Counted from the first letter of the stretch, positions 1 through 10,026 are shown. The stretch: DNA of 64,000 nt from an uncultured Hymenobacter sp. (GCA_913778455.1 CAJYVK010000020.1:30126-94125); one strand, 5' to 3'. The notes: generated from the letters alone by a model not told the origin. Made by a program: numbers and translations.

Positions 1-1164
1 ACCCACGCACATGGCTGCGAGGCCGTAGCGGACGCCCTCGCGGCGCTGCATCTCGTGCACCAGCGTGGCGATGATGCGCGCCCCACTCGACCCCAGCGGG
101 TGCCCCATCGCGATGGAGCCGCCGTTGACGTTGAGCTTGGTCGTGTCGATGCCTAGCTCGCGAACCACGGCCACGCTCTGCGAGGCAAACGCCTCGTTGA
201 TTTCAAACAGGTCGATGTCGGCCAGCGTCAGGCCGGCTCGCTCCAGCACTTTGCGGATGGCTGGCACCGGCCCCATGCCCATAATGGCCGGATCGACGCC
301 CGCCACCGACGAGGCGACGACGCGGGCCATCGGCTTGAGGTTGTAGCGCGTCAGAGCCTCGTCGCTGACCAGCAGAGCGGCGGCCGCGCCGTCGTTGATG
401 CCGGCGGCGTTGCCCGCCGTTACGGTGCCGCCGTCGGGCTGGAAGGCAGGCTTGAGGGTCGCCAGTTTTTCGAGGGTCGAAACGCGGGGCTGCTCGTCGG
501 TGTCAAACAGGGCCGTGTCGCCCTTGGGCTGGGGCAGAAATACCGGCACCAGCTCCTTGCGGAAGCGGCCCTTCTCGGCGGCCCGGTGGTACTTGCGCTG
601 GCTTTCGAAGGCGAAGGCATCCTGCTCCTCGCGGCTGATGCCGTACTGGCGGGCCACGTTTTCGGCCGTGTCGCCCATCGTGTAGGGGTAGTGCTCCTTA
701 GCCAGCCGGGGGTTGACGAAGCGCCAGCCCAGCGTCGTGTCGTGGGCCGTAAAATCGCGGGCAAAGGCCGTCGAGGACTTTGCCATTACGAACGGGGCGC
801 GGGTCATGCTCTCGGCCCCGCCGGCCAAGAACACGTCGCCCTCGCCGCACTTGATGGCGCGGGCGGCGTCCATAATGCTTTGCATGCCACTAGCGCACAA
901 GCGGTTTACGGTATTGCCGGGCACGGTCACGGGCAGGCCAGCCAGCAGCGCGGCCATGCGGGCCACGTTACGGTTGTCTTCGCCGGCCTGGTTGGCAGCA
1001 CCCAGTATCACGTCCTCCACCGCGTTTTTATCGAGGCTGGGGTTGCGCCGCAGCAGCTCGCGCAGAACAAGGGCGGCCAGGTCGTCGGGGCGAACGCTGC
1101 TGAGCGCGCCGCCAAATTTTCCAATCGGGGTGCGCACGGCATCCACGATATACGCATTAGGCAT
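1..1164 (-). CDS. Acetyl-CoA C-acyltransferase (thiolase), 3' end truncated by window edge
   Basis: Minus-strand reading from ATG at 1164: MPNAYIVDAVRTPIGKFGGALSSVRPDDLAALVL...NRLCASGMQSI...GGAESMTRAP...NVNGGSIAMGHPLGSSGARI; open to base 1 so missing from the ORF track. Confidence 0.95.
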   Translation of the reverse strand, partial: MPNAYIVDAVRTPIGKFGGALSSVRPDDLAALVLRELLRRNPSLDKNAVEDVILGAANQAGEDNRNVARMAALLAGLPVTVPGNTVNRLCASGMQSIMDAARAIKCGEGDVFLAGGAESMTRAPFVMAKSSTAFARDFTAHDTTLGWRFVNPRLAKEHYPYTMGDTAENVARQYGISREEQDAFAFESQRKYHRAAEKGRFRKELVPVFLPQPKGDTALFDTDEQPRVSTLEKLATLKPAFQPDGGTVTAGNAAGINDGAAAALLVSDEALTRYNLKPMARVVASSVAGVDPAIMGMGPVPAIRKVLERAGLTLADIDLFEINEAFASQSVAVVRELGIDTTKLNVNGGSIAMGHPLGSSGARIIATLVHEMQRREGVRYGLAAMCVG

Positions 1165-1261
1165 TCCGGGGGTATCGTTGGGGCGAAGCTAGTCCGCCGG
1201 TTGAGGGCTAATTTTGGCCTGGCGACGCGCGTCGGCGCGGGCCTTTTTCACAACCGCAAAG

Positions 1262-1738
1262 ATGATACAAAGAATTCAAAGCGTTTTTCTATTGCTGCTG
1301 GCGCTGGCAATGCTGAGCCTGCTGGCCCTACCCCTCTGGCACAAAGTCGATGCCCTCACGCACCAGGAGCTGACCCTGACGGCCTTTAATTTCCGGGCGG
1401 TCAACATGCCGCAGCCCACCACCGGGGCCCCGGTGTGGATTATCGCCGTGCTGGCCCTGGCCTCGGCCGCCGTAGCCATCTACGAAATTTTTCAATTTCG
1501 TAATCGCTTCACGCAGCTCAAGCTCGGCATGCTCAACCTGCTGCTGCTGGTCGCCACGTTCGGCGCTGCGTTCTACTTCTCCAACGTAGGCGAGGCCTTC
1601 CTCAATCCCAAGCTCGAAGGGCAGAATCAGCCGGCGCTTTACCTGCCCACGCTGGGCCTGCTGCTCAATCTGCTGGCTAACCGCTTTATCCGCCGCGATG
1701 AGCAGCTGGTGCGCAACAGCTACGACCGCCTGCGCTAG
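1262..1738 (+). CDS. DUF4293-family membrane protein
   Basis: MIQRIQSVFLLLLALAMLSLLALPLW..., four hydrophobic segments; typical Bacteroidota DUF4293 start. Confidence 0.8.
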   Translation: MIQRIQSVFLLLLALAMLSLLALPLWHKVDALTHQELTLTAFNFRAVNMPQPTTGAPVWIIAVLALASAAVAIYEIFQFRNRFTQLKLGMLNLLLLVATFGAAFYFSNVGEAFLNPKLEGQNQPALYLPTLGLLLNLLANRFIRRDEQLVRNSYDRLR

Positions 1739-1756
1739 GCGCTAAGCCTCTCGCAT

Positions 1757-1809
1757 TTCAACCCAAAAGCCCCGGCTGCCAGATAGGCGGCCGGGGCTTT
1801 TGGGTTGAA
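1757..1809. terminator. Bidirectional intrinsic terminator between convergent genes
   Basis: Perfect arms ttcaacccaaaagccccggc / gccggggcttttgggttgaa. Confidence 0.85.
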
Positions 1810-1829
1810 GTGGGTAAGCGTCTAATGCA

Positions 1830-2747
1830 CTACTGGCGGGGCAGGCCCAGGTGGTTGAGTATCCGGGCGGCATCGGAGGGAAAAGTAAGGACCGAGAGCA
1901 CGCGGTGAAAATTCTGGGGATCAACGAGGTGAGCGTAGCCAAATTCGGCCGCCTTCTGCTGCGATTCGGAGAAAGTCATCGTGCGTACCATTGCCGCTAG
2001 GTCGTCGGCCCGCACGTACGTCCGCCCCACGGCCTGGTAAAACAGCGGCAGCCGCTTGTCGTCGAAAGCGTACTGCCGCAGCGTGCGCACCAGGTCGGCG
2101 GCGTCCTGCCGGCTGAGCGGCTGCAAATAAGTACCCGGCGTTGGGTAGCCGCCGGGTGCGGGGGCCGGGTAGCCACCCGGAGCTGGGTAGTTACCGGGGG
2201 CTGGGTAGTTGCCCGCGGGCGGGTAGCCCGGTGCCCCACCGGTCGGCGGGTAAGCGGGGCCGGTAGGGTAGCCCGACCCCGCCGTGGGCGGATAGCCCGC
2301 CGAGCCGGCGGGGGCGTTGCCGGGTTGGCCGCCGTAGCCCGGGTCGGCGGGCTGGCCGTAGGTGCCGGGCTGGTCTTCGTAGCCGTAGCCCGGCAAGGCG
2401 GTGGTGCTCACCTGGCGCAGCTGCCAGCCGTAGCCCGGGCGCTGCGTGAGCACGAAGCTGGTTTCCAGCCCTTCCTCCAGCCACACCGTGGCCTGCACGC
2501 GTGGACCACGGCCGCGGGGTGCCGTCAGTAGGCTCAACTCTACCTGGTGGACACCGGGGGCCACGTTGTCGAGGTGTACTTGCTGGGCCGTGGGGCGCGT
2601 CACGCTTTGGCCATCAAGCAGCAAGCTGAAGGCTTGCCCCCGCTCAACGCTGAAATTGACCACGACCGGCGGCGTAGCGGCCAGGCTTGCCGAAAGGCCC
2701 GCAAAGGATAATAAGCCAGTTAGGCAATAGGTAAAGAGCGCTTTCAT
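1830..2747 (-). CDS. DUF4476 domain protein with signal peptide and Pro/Gly/Tyr-rich linker
   Basis: MKALFTYCLTGLLSFAGLSASLAA; PGY-rich middle; C-terminal LSRQDAADLVRTLRQYAFDDKRLPLFYQAV resembles DUF4476. Confidence 0.75.
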   Translation of the reverse strand: MKALFTYCLTGLLSFAGLSASLAATPPVVVNFSVERGQAFSLLLDGQSVTRPTAQQVHLDNVAPGVHQVELSLLTAPRGRGPRVQATVWLEEGLETSFVLTQRPGYGWQLRQVSTTALPGYGYEDQPGTYGQPADPGYGGQPGNAPAGSAGYPPTAGSGYPTGPAYPPTGGAPGYPPAGNYPAPGNYPAPGGYPAPAPGGYPTPGTYLQPLSRQDAADLVRTLRQYAFDDKRLPLFYQAVGRTYVRADDLAAMVRTMTFSESQQKAAEFGYAHLVDPQNFHRVLSVLTFPSDAARILNHLGLPRQ

Positions 2748-2812
2748 AGGGGCGGGAAAAAGAAGCTTGGCGAAGATGCCCAGTTGACTAGCTTTTTCCA
2801 AACCTCGTGCCA

Positions 2813-2857
2813 GCCCACTAAAAAGCCTCCGGGTTGCGGAGGCTTTTTAGTGGGCTA
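2813..2857. terminator. Intrinsic terminator
   Basis: agcccactaaaaagcctccgggttgcggaggctttttagtgggct, near-perfect 20-bp arms. Confidence 0.85.
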
Positions 2858-2876
2858 TAGCCGCGTAGCGGGGCGA

Positions 2877-4823
2877 TTACTTGTCGATGCGCGTCACCTT
2901 AAACTCGGTACGACGGTTACGCTGATAATCCTCCTCCGTCTTGGCGTCTTTTATGATGGGCCGGGTTTCGCCGTAGCCTTTGGCCGTGATGCGGCTCTGG
3001 CTCACGCCTTTACTCACGATATAGGCCACCGCCGCTTCGGCCCGCCGCTGGCTCAGTTTCAAGTTGTAGGCGTCTTTGCCGCGCTGGTCGGTGTGCGAGC
3101 TCAGCTCGATGTTGATTTTAGGATTATCGAGCAAGGTTTGCACCAGCGTGTCGAGGCGCACGGCCGCATCGGGCCGGATGTTGGCCTTGTCGTAGTCGTA
3201 GAAGATGTCTTTCACCTCAATGGCCTTGTTCACGATGATTTTATTCAGCGTAAGCGTTACCGGGAGGCGAATCTCATTTTGCGGCTGCGGCAATTGGTCC
3301 TGGCTGGGGTAGCGGCCCACGGTGCTCACGCTGGCACGGGCCGTGAAATCGCCAGTGCGGTCGGCAAACAAACCATAGGTCTGGGCCGAGTCGAGCCGGG
3401 TAGTGAATTTGCCGTCGGGGCCGGTGCGTACGTCCTGCTTCTTACCGCTGCCGCTCGTGATGGTCACCGTCTCACCCGCCACGGGCTTGGTGGTACCGGC
3501 CTTGTCGTCGCGTTCCAGCACCGTGCCATCGACGTAGAAAATCACCGTCTTACGGGCTTTCTTCTTGAAGGTGTACAGGTCGTCCGAGCCCTTGCCACCG
3601 TCGCGGTTGGAAGAGAAAACTCCCACGCCGGGCGCGGTGAAGAAGGGCGCGAAGTCGTCGGCCGCGCTGTTGATACCCGGTCCCAGGTTTACCGGCTTGC
3701 CGCTTTTCACCTGGAAAATATCGAGCTTACCAAAGCCCGGGTGCCCATCCGAAGAAAAATACAGCGTACCGTCGGGGGCCACCCCGGGGAAGTTGTCATT
3801 GCCCACCGAGTTGATGCCCTCGCCCAGATTTTCAGCCGGCGAAAAGCGTCCGTTCGGCCCCAGCGTGGCCTTGTACAGGTCGTTGCCACCCTGCCCTCCC
3901 CGGCGCCCCGAGGCGAAGTAAAGCGTGGTACCGTCGGGTGCAAAAGCCGGCGCGAAGTCATCGGCCGTGCGGTCGTTGATATTGGCCAGGATGGGTTCCG
4001 TCCAGGCCCCGTTGCGGTAGTACGAAATCCAGAGGTCCACGCTTCGGTAGCCTTTTTTCGAGCCATCATTCGAGCGGGCGAAGACCATCGTCTTGCCGTC
4101 GGGCGTGTAGGTGGCGCTGGCTTGCAGTTCCTTATCGTTATTGAAGAGCGGCTCCAGCTTGCGGGCCGTACCGCCGGTCATGGCTGCCGCGTCATCAAAT
4201 TTTTGGGCGTAGAGCGCCGTGTAGCGCTCGCCATTGCCGGGGTAAAACTTGCCGTCGCGGCCGGAGGCAAATACTAACTCGCCGCTACCGGGCATACGCG
4301 CCGTCGAAAAGTCGGAGTTGGGCGAGTTCACCGCGTCGAGCGGGGCTACGTCGTAGTTGGGATTGCTACTCGCCAGGGCCTTGCTGGCCGTGGCGCTCCG
4401 GGCCTCTGCCTCGGCCTGGGCTGCCAGGGTCCGGTTGGTCCCGCTCTGGGCATAAGCCGAAAAGCGGGTAGCCGCCTCGTCAAACTTGCCGCTGGCTTTC
4501 AGGGCCTGCGCGTAGCGGTAGCCGAGGTCGGGAATGCGGGCGTTGCCGTCCAGCGCCGCCTTGTAAAAGGGTTCAGCTTGGTCGAGGCGATTGGAAAGGC
4601 GATACGCCTCACCGAGGCGAAAATTCGCCACGGCTACACCTTTGCCTTTCGTTATCTGGGCTTTATAAAGCGGAATGGCCGCTTCGTACTCGCCCTGCAT
4701 AAAGCGCTTATCGGCCTTACTGAGCTTGCCCGACGAGGCGCAGCCGCTCAGCAGCAGGGTCGAGCCCGCCGCCCCCATCACCATCAGTTTCTTTAAGGAC
4801 GAGTATCGAGTGGAGAGCGCCAT
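2877..4823 (-). CDS. OmpA-family lipoprotein with TPR and PD40 (WD40-like) repeats
   Basis: Lipobox LLLSGCASS; PDGTTLYFASGRRGGQGGNDLY repeats; OmpA C-terminal domain IELSSHTDQRGKDAYNLKLSQRRAEAAVAYIVSKGV. Confidence 0.9.
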   Translation of the reverse strand: MALSTRYSSLKKLMVMGAAGSTLLLSGCASSGKLSKADKRFMQGEYEAAIPLYKAQITKGKGVAVANFRLGEAYRLSNRLDQAEPFYKAALDGNARIPDLGYRYAQALKASGKFDEAATRFSAYAQSGTNRTLAAQAEAEARSATASKALASSNPNYDVAPLDAVNSPNSDFSTARMPGSGELVFASGRDGKFYPGNGERYTALYAQKFDDAAAMTGGTARKLEPLFNNDKELQASATYTPDGKTMVFARSNDGSKKGYRSVDLWISYYRNGAWTEPILANINDRTADDFAPAFAPDGTTLYFASGRRGGQGGNDLYKATLGPNGRFSPAENLGEGINSVGNDNFPGVAPDGTLYFSSDGHPGFGKLDIFQVKSGKPVNLGPGINSAADDFAPFFTAPGVGVFSSNRDGGKGSDDLYTFKKKARKTVIFYVDGTVLERDDKAGTTKPVAGETVTITSGSGKKQDVRTGPDGKFTTRLDSAQTYGLFADRTGDFTARASVSTVGRYPSQDQLPQPQNEIRLPVTLTLNKIIVNKAIEVKDIFYDYDKANIRPDAAVRLDTLVQTLLDNPKINIELSSHTDQRGKDAYNLKLSQRRAEAAVAYIVSKGVSQSRITAKGYGETRPIIKDAKTEEDYQRNRRTEFKVTRIDK

Positions 4824-4905
4824 GCAGCCAGAAATAGCGGGTCTGATAGTTAGTTGAGCAAGTATACAACCGTTTCGGCCCGCGGGTTAGTGCCCTTAGT
4901 ACGCG

Positions 4906-5394
4906 CTAGGCGGTAAAATAGCCAGCCAGCCAGGTCTGGCCAGCCGGAGCGGGCCACTGGCCGTCGAGCTGCCCTTTCGTCGTCAAGGTGTTATTGAAGT
5001 ACAGCGTATCCGCCCCAACCTGCCCGGCCGCGATGGCTTCGCGCAGTTCGCGGCGCGTGAGCAGGCGCAGCTCGCCATTGGTCAGGAAGGCCATGCGTGA
5101 CTTCTCAAGTAGTTGTATGCCTAGTAGTTGCTCTAGCTCTTGCACGAAGCGCACTGAGGCATCAATCGAGCAGCCGCTAGCCCCCGCTACCTGTTCATCG
5201 AGCCCGATAACTAAAAACTGCTTGTGCAGTAGCTGCGCCGAGGCGGCCAACTGCCGGCCGTGGCTCGTCCAGGCGTCGGCAAAAGCAGCCAGGCGCGGTA
5301 GCAACGCTACTATTTCTGACTCGGTTAGCGGACGGCTGGCCTGGTAAATCCACACGCGGGCCTGGGGAGGCAAATGGTCAAAGGCGACGTACAT
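4906..5394 (-). CDS. Conserved hypothetical protein
   Basis: 162-aa ORF MYVAFDHLPPQARVWIYQASRPLTESE...; compact globular protein seen in Bacteroidota. Confidence 0.7.
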   Translation of the reverse strand: MYVAFDHLPPQARVWIYQASRPLTESEIVALLPRLAAFADAWTSHGRQLAASAQLLHKQFLVIGLDEQVAGASGCSIDASVRFVQELEQLLGIQLLEKSRMAFLTNGELRLLTRRELREAIAAGQVGADTLYFNNTLTTKGQLDGQWPAPAGQTWLAGYFTA

Positions 5395-5699
5395 AGGACC
5401 GCAGATTTAACGGATTAAACGGATTTCGGGGATACGCTCGCCCGCCTGCGGCGGCGAGCTGACTACGCGGAGGTAGGTCTCGCTTGCCAACAAAAGTAAA
5501 AACTAGCGGAAATCCAACGGTACAAACGACGAGCCAGCATCCTTAGTGCGAATTCCGGCACCACAGTAAGCAAACGGCAAACGTTTCGAAAGCTTCACCC
5601 CGAAGAAAAAGCCCCCAACTACTCAACTAACCAGCCCGCCGCCGCAGGTAGGCGGGCGTATCCCCGAAATCCGTTTAATCCGTTAAATCTGCGGTCCTA
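5394..5699. repeat. Palindromic intergenic element, copy A
   Basis: Terminal inverted repeats TAGGACCGCAGATTTAACGGATTAAACGGATTTCGGGGATACGC identical at both ends (5394-5437 and complement near 5656-5699). Confidence 0.85.
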
Positions 5700-6605
5700 G
5701 GCGTTGATTCCTTCCGCGCTGGCTACCAGCTCGGCCAGGTCAAATACCTGCACGGCGCTTTCCTGCTCTTTATTTTTAACGCCGTCGCTCATCATAGTCA
5801 TGCAGAAGGGGCAGCTCACGGCGATGATGCTGCCTTGCAAGCTGTGCTGGCTGGGGACGGTGCGCTCGGTCTCGACGCCGCGCAGGTTATCAAGGGCGGC
5901 AGCCTGGCCGCTCAAGGTAGCTAGCGCCTCCTCAGTACGCTCGATGTTGATGTCCTTTTTGCCGGGCTCGGGCTCTTTCCACATCTGGGCACCGCCGGCG
6001 CCGCAGCAGAGGCCATTGGCCTTGCTGCGCTTCATCTCTACCAGGTCGGCATCGAGGGCCGCCAGCACGTCGCGCGGGGCCTCGTAGATATTATTGGCCC
6101 GGCCCAGGTAGCAGGAGTCGTGAAACGTAATGCGGCGGCCCTTATAGCTCTCGCCACCCTGCACGGCCACTTTACCTTCATTAATAAGCTGTTGCAGGTA
6201 CGTGCTGTGGTGAATTACTTCATAATCACCACCCAGCGCCGGGTACTCGTTCTTGATGGTATTGAAGCAGTGCGGACAGGCCGTCACGATTTTCTTGATG
6301 CCGTAGCCGTTCATCGTGGTGATGTTCTGCATGGCCTGCATCTGAAACAGAAATTCATTACCCGCCCGCTTGGCGGGGTCGCCGGTGCAGCTTTCTTCGA
6401 GACCCAGCACCGCGTAGTTGGTGCCCACGTGCTCCAGAATGCGGGCGAAGGCGCGGGTCACGCGCTTGTAGCGGTCGTCAAAGGCACCGGCGCAGCCCAC
6501 CCAGAATAGGATTTCGGGCGATTTGCCCTGGGCCGCCAGGTCGGCCACGGTCGGCACGGTAAGCTGGCGCTTGGCGGGGGCGGCGGGAGAGGAGGTAGGA
6601 GTCAT
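5697..6605 (-). CDS. (Fe-S)-binding protein with CCG domains (heterodisulfide reductase-like)
   Basis: CGAGGAQMWKE, ITFHDSCYLGRANNIYEAPR, VGCAGAFDDRYKRV motifs. Confidence 0.9.
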   Translation of the reverse strand: MTPTSSPAAPAKRQLTVPTVADLAAQGKSPEILFWVGCAGAFDDRYKRVTRAFARILEHVGTNYAVLGLEESCTGDPAKRAGNEFLFQMQAMQNITTMNGYGIKKIVTACPHCFNTIKNEYPALGGDYEVIHHSTYLQQLINEGKVAVQGGESYKGRRITFHDSCYLGRANNIYEAPRDVLAALDADLVEMKRSKANGLCCGAGGAQMWKEPEPGKKDINIERTEEALATLSGQAAALDNLRGVETERTVPSQHSLQGSIIAVSCPFCMTMMSDGVKNKEQESAVQVFDLAELVASAEGINA

Positions 6606-6644
6606 TGCGGAAAATGCGGCAGCTGATAAGTCGGTAGGGGTGGT

Positions 6645-8033
6645 TTACGCCCGGGCGGGCGCTTTCTCGGCCACGTAGAGGTCATCGGCCCAGTTGAGGC
6701 GATCGGAGGGCGAGAAAGCCCACGGGGCCCCGTTGTTTTCGATGTTAGAAAACATCACGTTCAGTGAGTTGGGCGCGGCCGATTCTTCCAGCACCAGGAA
6801 GCGGCGCATCTCCACGATGCTTTCGAGCGGGTTGATGTTGACCGGACAGCTTTCTACGCAGGCGTTGCAGGTGGTGCAGGCCCAGAGCTCCTCGGGCGTT
6901 ACCTTGCCGCGCAGCAGCGTGGCGTTGGCCAAGTCGGTAATGGGCTCGTGCTTGGCCTCGGGGCCGTACACGTTGGGGTGGAAGATGAGCGGCGAATTAT
7001 ACTTTTCCTCTACCCGGTCGCGGGTATCCATGATGATTTTACGCGGCGAGAGCAGCTTACCCGTGAGGTTGGCTGGGCACACCGAGGTGCAGCGGCCGCA
7101 CTCGGTGCAGGAGTAGGCGTTCAGCAATGCCGTCCAGGGCAGGTCTTCCACGTCTTTGGCCCCGAAGGGCGTGGGAGCCAGGGCCGAGCCATCGGGGTTG
7201 GTAGCCGGCGCAGGTACCTCGTAGCTGGGGTCCATCATAGCCTTCACCTCGTGGGTGATGCTGTCCACGTTGGAAAACTGCCCCTGCGGTACCAGGCGCG
7301 AATACCACACATTGGGAAAGGCCATGATGATGTGGAAGTGCTTGGAGCTAGGCAGATAATTGAGGAACAATAAAATGCCAGTAATGTGAATCCACCAGCC
7401 AGCCCGCTCCAGCCCTTCCAGCGTAGCCACGTTGGTAGTAGGTAGCAGATTGGCCAGGAAGTGGCTAACCGGGAAAGCCCCCGGCAACTCCTTGCCTTCG
7501 AGCTGATGCAGCTTGATGTCGGCCGAGTTCATGAAGAACAGCGCCAGCATCAGGGCCACCTCGATGTAGAGAATGATGTTGGCGTCGAGCTTGGGCCACA
7601 TGCGCAGCTCGGGGCCGGTGAAGCGCTGCACCGGCGGGTGGTGATTGCGCCGCCACCAGAAGGCCGCCACCGCCACGATAACGAGGGCCGCCAGGATCTC
7701 ATTCACGGCCATCAGGGCATCGTACACCGGCCCCAAAAAGCTCAGGAAGCGGTGCGTGCCAAACAGCCCGTCGATGATAATCTCGATCACCTCAATGTTG
7801 ATGACCAGAAAGCCCACGTACACTACCAGGTGCAACAGCGCGGGCGTGAGGCGCTTGAACATCTTCTGCTGGCCAAAGGCTACGAGCAGCGTTTTGTTGA
7901 GGCGCTCGCCGAAGTGGCCGCTCATGTCACGGTCGCGGCCGACGAGGATGTTAGCCCTGATTTTACGAACCTGCCAGGTGAAAAGGCCGAAAGCGGCCAG
8001 CAGGAGCAGTGCGAAAAGGATAGGTTGAAGCAT
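6645..8033 (-). CDS. Membrane 4Fe-4S oxidoreductase
   Basis: N-terminal TM segments; two 4Fe-4S motifs CTECGRCTSVCP and CTTCNACVESCP. Confidence 0.9.
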   Translation of the reverse strand: MLQPILFALLLLAAFGLFTWQVRKIRANILVGRDRDMSGHFGERLNKTLLVAFGQQKMFKRLTPALLHLVVYVGFLVINIEVIEIIIDGLFGTHRFLSFLGPVYDALMAVNEILAALVIVAVAAFWWRRNHHPPVQRFTGPELRMWPKLDANIILYIEVALMLALFFMNSADIKLHQLEGKELPGAFPVSHFLANLLPTTNVATLEGLERAGWWIHITGILLFLNYLPSSKHFHIIMAFPNVWYSRLVPQGQFSNVDSITHEVKAMMDPSYEVPAPATNPDGSALAPTPFGAKDVEDLPWTALLNAYSCTECGRCTSVCPANLTGKLLSPRKIIMDTRDRVEEKYNSPLIFHPNVYGPEAKHEPITDLANATLLRGKVTPEELWACTTCNACVESCPVNINPLESIVEMRRFLVLEESAAPNSLNVMFSNIENNGAPWAFSPSDRLNWADDLYVAEKAPARA

Positions 8034-8152
8034 AGACGGTAAAGGTAAGCCGGCGGGGTGGGATGGACGCGCAATTTAGTAGGCATGACGACTACCTTGC
8101 GCGGTGGGGCATCGCCTTCTCCTACGAATTACAAATTTTTTTGCCGAAAGGC

Positions 8153-8182
8153 TTGTTTCGTCGGCTTCGCGTAGTACTTTTG
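8153..8182 (+). promoter_or_regulatory. Bacteroidota-type promoter for tRNA-Phe
   Basis: TTG (8153) - 19 nt - TACTTTTG (8175-8182), fits -33 TTG / -7 TAnnTTTG. Confidence 0.65.
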
Positions 8183-8215
8183 TGCTCCCAAGCCGCCACA
8201 ACGGTCTACGGAAAA

Positions 8216-8288
<73 letters not shown>

Positions 8289-8290
8289 CT

Positions 8291-8325
8291 AAAAAAGCCC
8301 CTAGCGAATAGCTAGGGGCTTTTTT
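8291..8325. terminator. Intrinsic terminator after tRNA-Phe
   Basis: aaaaaagcccctagcgaatagctaggggctttttt. Confidence 0.9.
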
Positions 8326-8351
8326 ATGTTAAAACATAGCTTGGGATAACT

Positions 8352-8843
8352 CTACCGACCCCGAATTTGGTCGAGCAGGTTAGTGCGGCGCTTAAATAGC
8401 ACGTAACGGATGGAAAAAGCCGTGGGGAAGCGAGCGTAGTCGTCGCCTTTAAACTCGAAAGTGGGCTTGAAATCAAAGCTCAGGACAATGGGTAAAAAGG
8501 CCACTTTGTACTCTACGCCCACTAGGGCATCGAGGCCGCCAAAGCCCCCTGTATCCTTATTGTGACCGACGTGGCCGCCCGCGCCCACGTAGTAGTTGAG
8601 GCTGGGACCTAGGATGCCGAAGTGGTACTGCCCCAGCACCGTACCGCTGTACTCGCGTTCGCGCAGCCCGGCAATGCCCTCAATGGTAACGCGCGAGGCC
8701 ACGCGTTGCTGCAAGGTGATGCCGTAGTTGCCGCCCCCCAGCCGGGCGCCCAGGGCCGTATTGTATTTCTGGGCCGCGGCGTGCTGGCTCCAGACGAGGG
8801 CCAGCAGGAGCAACCCGCCAAGCCGGAAAAAACGTAGGTGCAT
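8352..8843 (-). CDS. Secreted / outer-membrane beta-barrel-like hypothetical protein
   Basis: MHLRFFRLGGLLLLALVWSQHAAAQKYNTALGARLGGGNYGITLQQRVASRVTIEG. Confidence 0.7.
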   Translation of the reverse strand: MHLRFFRLGGLLLLALVWSQHAAAQKYNTALGARLGGGNYGITLQQRVASRVTIEGIAGLREREYSGTVLGQYHFGILGPSLNYYVGAGGHVGHNKDTGGFGGLDALVGVEYKVAFLPIVLSFDFKPTFEFKGDDYARFPTAFSIRYVLFKRRTNLLDQIRGR

Positions 8844-9039
8844 AAAAATCAGAAGGAGCCGGTTTACCCGTCGGAAAGGCAACTACGGTGCCAACGTCTA
8901 CCAGGCCGGACCTAGTGCCCCAGCCCGGTCGTTGCCCTCACCCGACGTACAACATTCCGGCTTTTGCAGCTTTTATTCGAAGGCTACCGGTTGTTAGCCG
9001 GAACTTTGTACCGATATTTTTTCACCCACTACTTACTGC

Positions 9040-9990
9040 GTGTACCTGCATCACGTGGCTGCCTACCTACCGGCAGCCGTTGTTACGAACGAACACTTCA
9101 CCCGGCTGAATGGTCTGGCTTCCGACTGGATAATCGAGCGTACCGGCATCCGGGAGCGTCGTAAGGCCGGGCCGGGCGAAAATGCCAATACCATGGCCAT
9201 TGCGGCCACGCAAGCCCTGCTGGCCGAACTGCCCGACCTGGAGCCATCCAGCATCGACCTCATTGTGGCAGGTACCTACACGCCCCACGATACCATCTAT
9301 ACCGCCGCTCACGCCGTACAGCGGATGCTGAACATCAACGAGATACCCGTAGTAAGTATCTCGTCGGCCTGTTCCTCCCTGCTCAACGCCGTGGAGATAG
9401 TAGAAGGCTATTTTGCCCTTGGCAAGGCTAGTCGGGCACTGGTGGTGGTAAGTGAGCACAACACCGCCTACAACAACGAGGAAGATACCATGGCGGGCCA
9501 CCTGTGGGGCGACGGCGCGGCGGCCCTGTTGTTCAGTAAGGAGCCGCTGGGCGCCGGTAGCCTGCGCGTAGCGCAAGTGCTGACGGGTGGGGCCGCGCCT
9601 ATGGGCAAGGCTGATGAAGCCGTGACGCTCAAGCCCGTTGAGAAGGGCATTGTGATGCCTTTCGGGCGTGATGTGTTTCAGCAGGCGTGCACCTACATGG
9701 CCCGCATTACGCAGCAGCTGCTTGATAAGAATGGGCTAGAAATCAACGAACTGAGCTACCTGATTCCGCACCAGGCCAATCTGCGCATCTCGGCCAACGT
9801 GGTGAAGCAGCTGGGCCTCGACCCGGCCCGGGCCGTAAGCAACATCGAGCGGCTGGGGAACACCGGTTGCGCGGGAGCCGCCATCGGCCTGGCTGAAATC
9901 TGGCCCCGCATTCAACCGGGCGAAAACCTGATTGTGACGGTGTTCGGCGGCGGGTACTCCTACGGTGCCATGCTGCTGCAAAAACAGTAG
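9040..9990 (+). CDS. fabH: 3-oxoacyl-ACP synthase III (KAS III) family protein, GTG start
   Basis: DWIIERTGIRERR, SSACSSLLNAVEI, HQANLRISANVVKQLG, GNTGCAGAAIGLAE motifs. Confidence 0.88.
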   Translation: MYLHHVAAYLPAAVVTNEHFTRLNGLASDWIIERTGIRERRKAGPGENANTMAIAATQALLAELPDLEPSSIDLIVAGTYTPHDTIYTAAHAVQRMLNINEIPVVSISSACSSLLNAVEIVEGYFALGKASRALVVVSEHNTAYNNEEDTMAGHLWGDGAAALLFSKEPLGAGSLRVAQVLTGGAAPMGKADEAVTLKPVEKGIVMPFGRDVFQQACTYMARITQQLLDKNGLEINELSYLIPHQANLRISANVVKQLGLDPARAVSNIERLGNTGCAGAAIGLAEIWPRIQPGENLIVTVFGGGYSYGAMLLQKQ

Positions 9991-10026
9991 CCGGAACAGC
10001 GGCGCTGCTCAATTAGTTAATCGCTT

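Noticed and set aside
586-1389. 267-aa plus-strand ORF opposite the thiolase
   Set aside because: Shadow ORF; the thiolase reading on the minus strand is unambiguous.
2140-2300. Tandem repeats that could look like a CRISPR array
   Set aside because: In-frame coding repeats (PGY units) of variable length with no unique spacers. No CRISPR array or cas gene was seen in the window.
2784-4277. 497-aa plus-strand ORF opposite the OmpA/PD40 gene
   Set aside because: Antisense shadow ORF of a clearly recognised gene in GC-rich DNA; translation has no recognisable domain.
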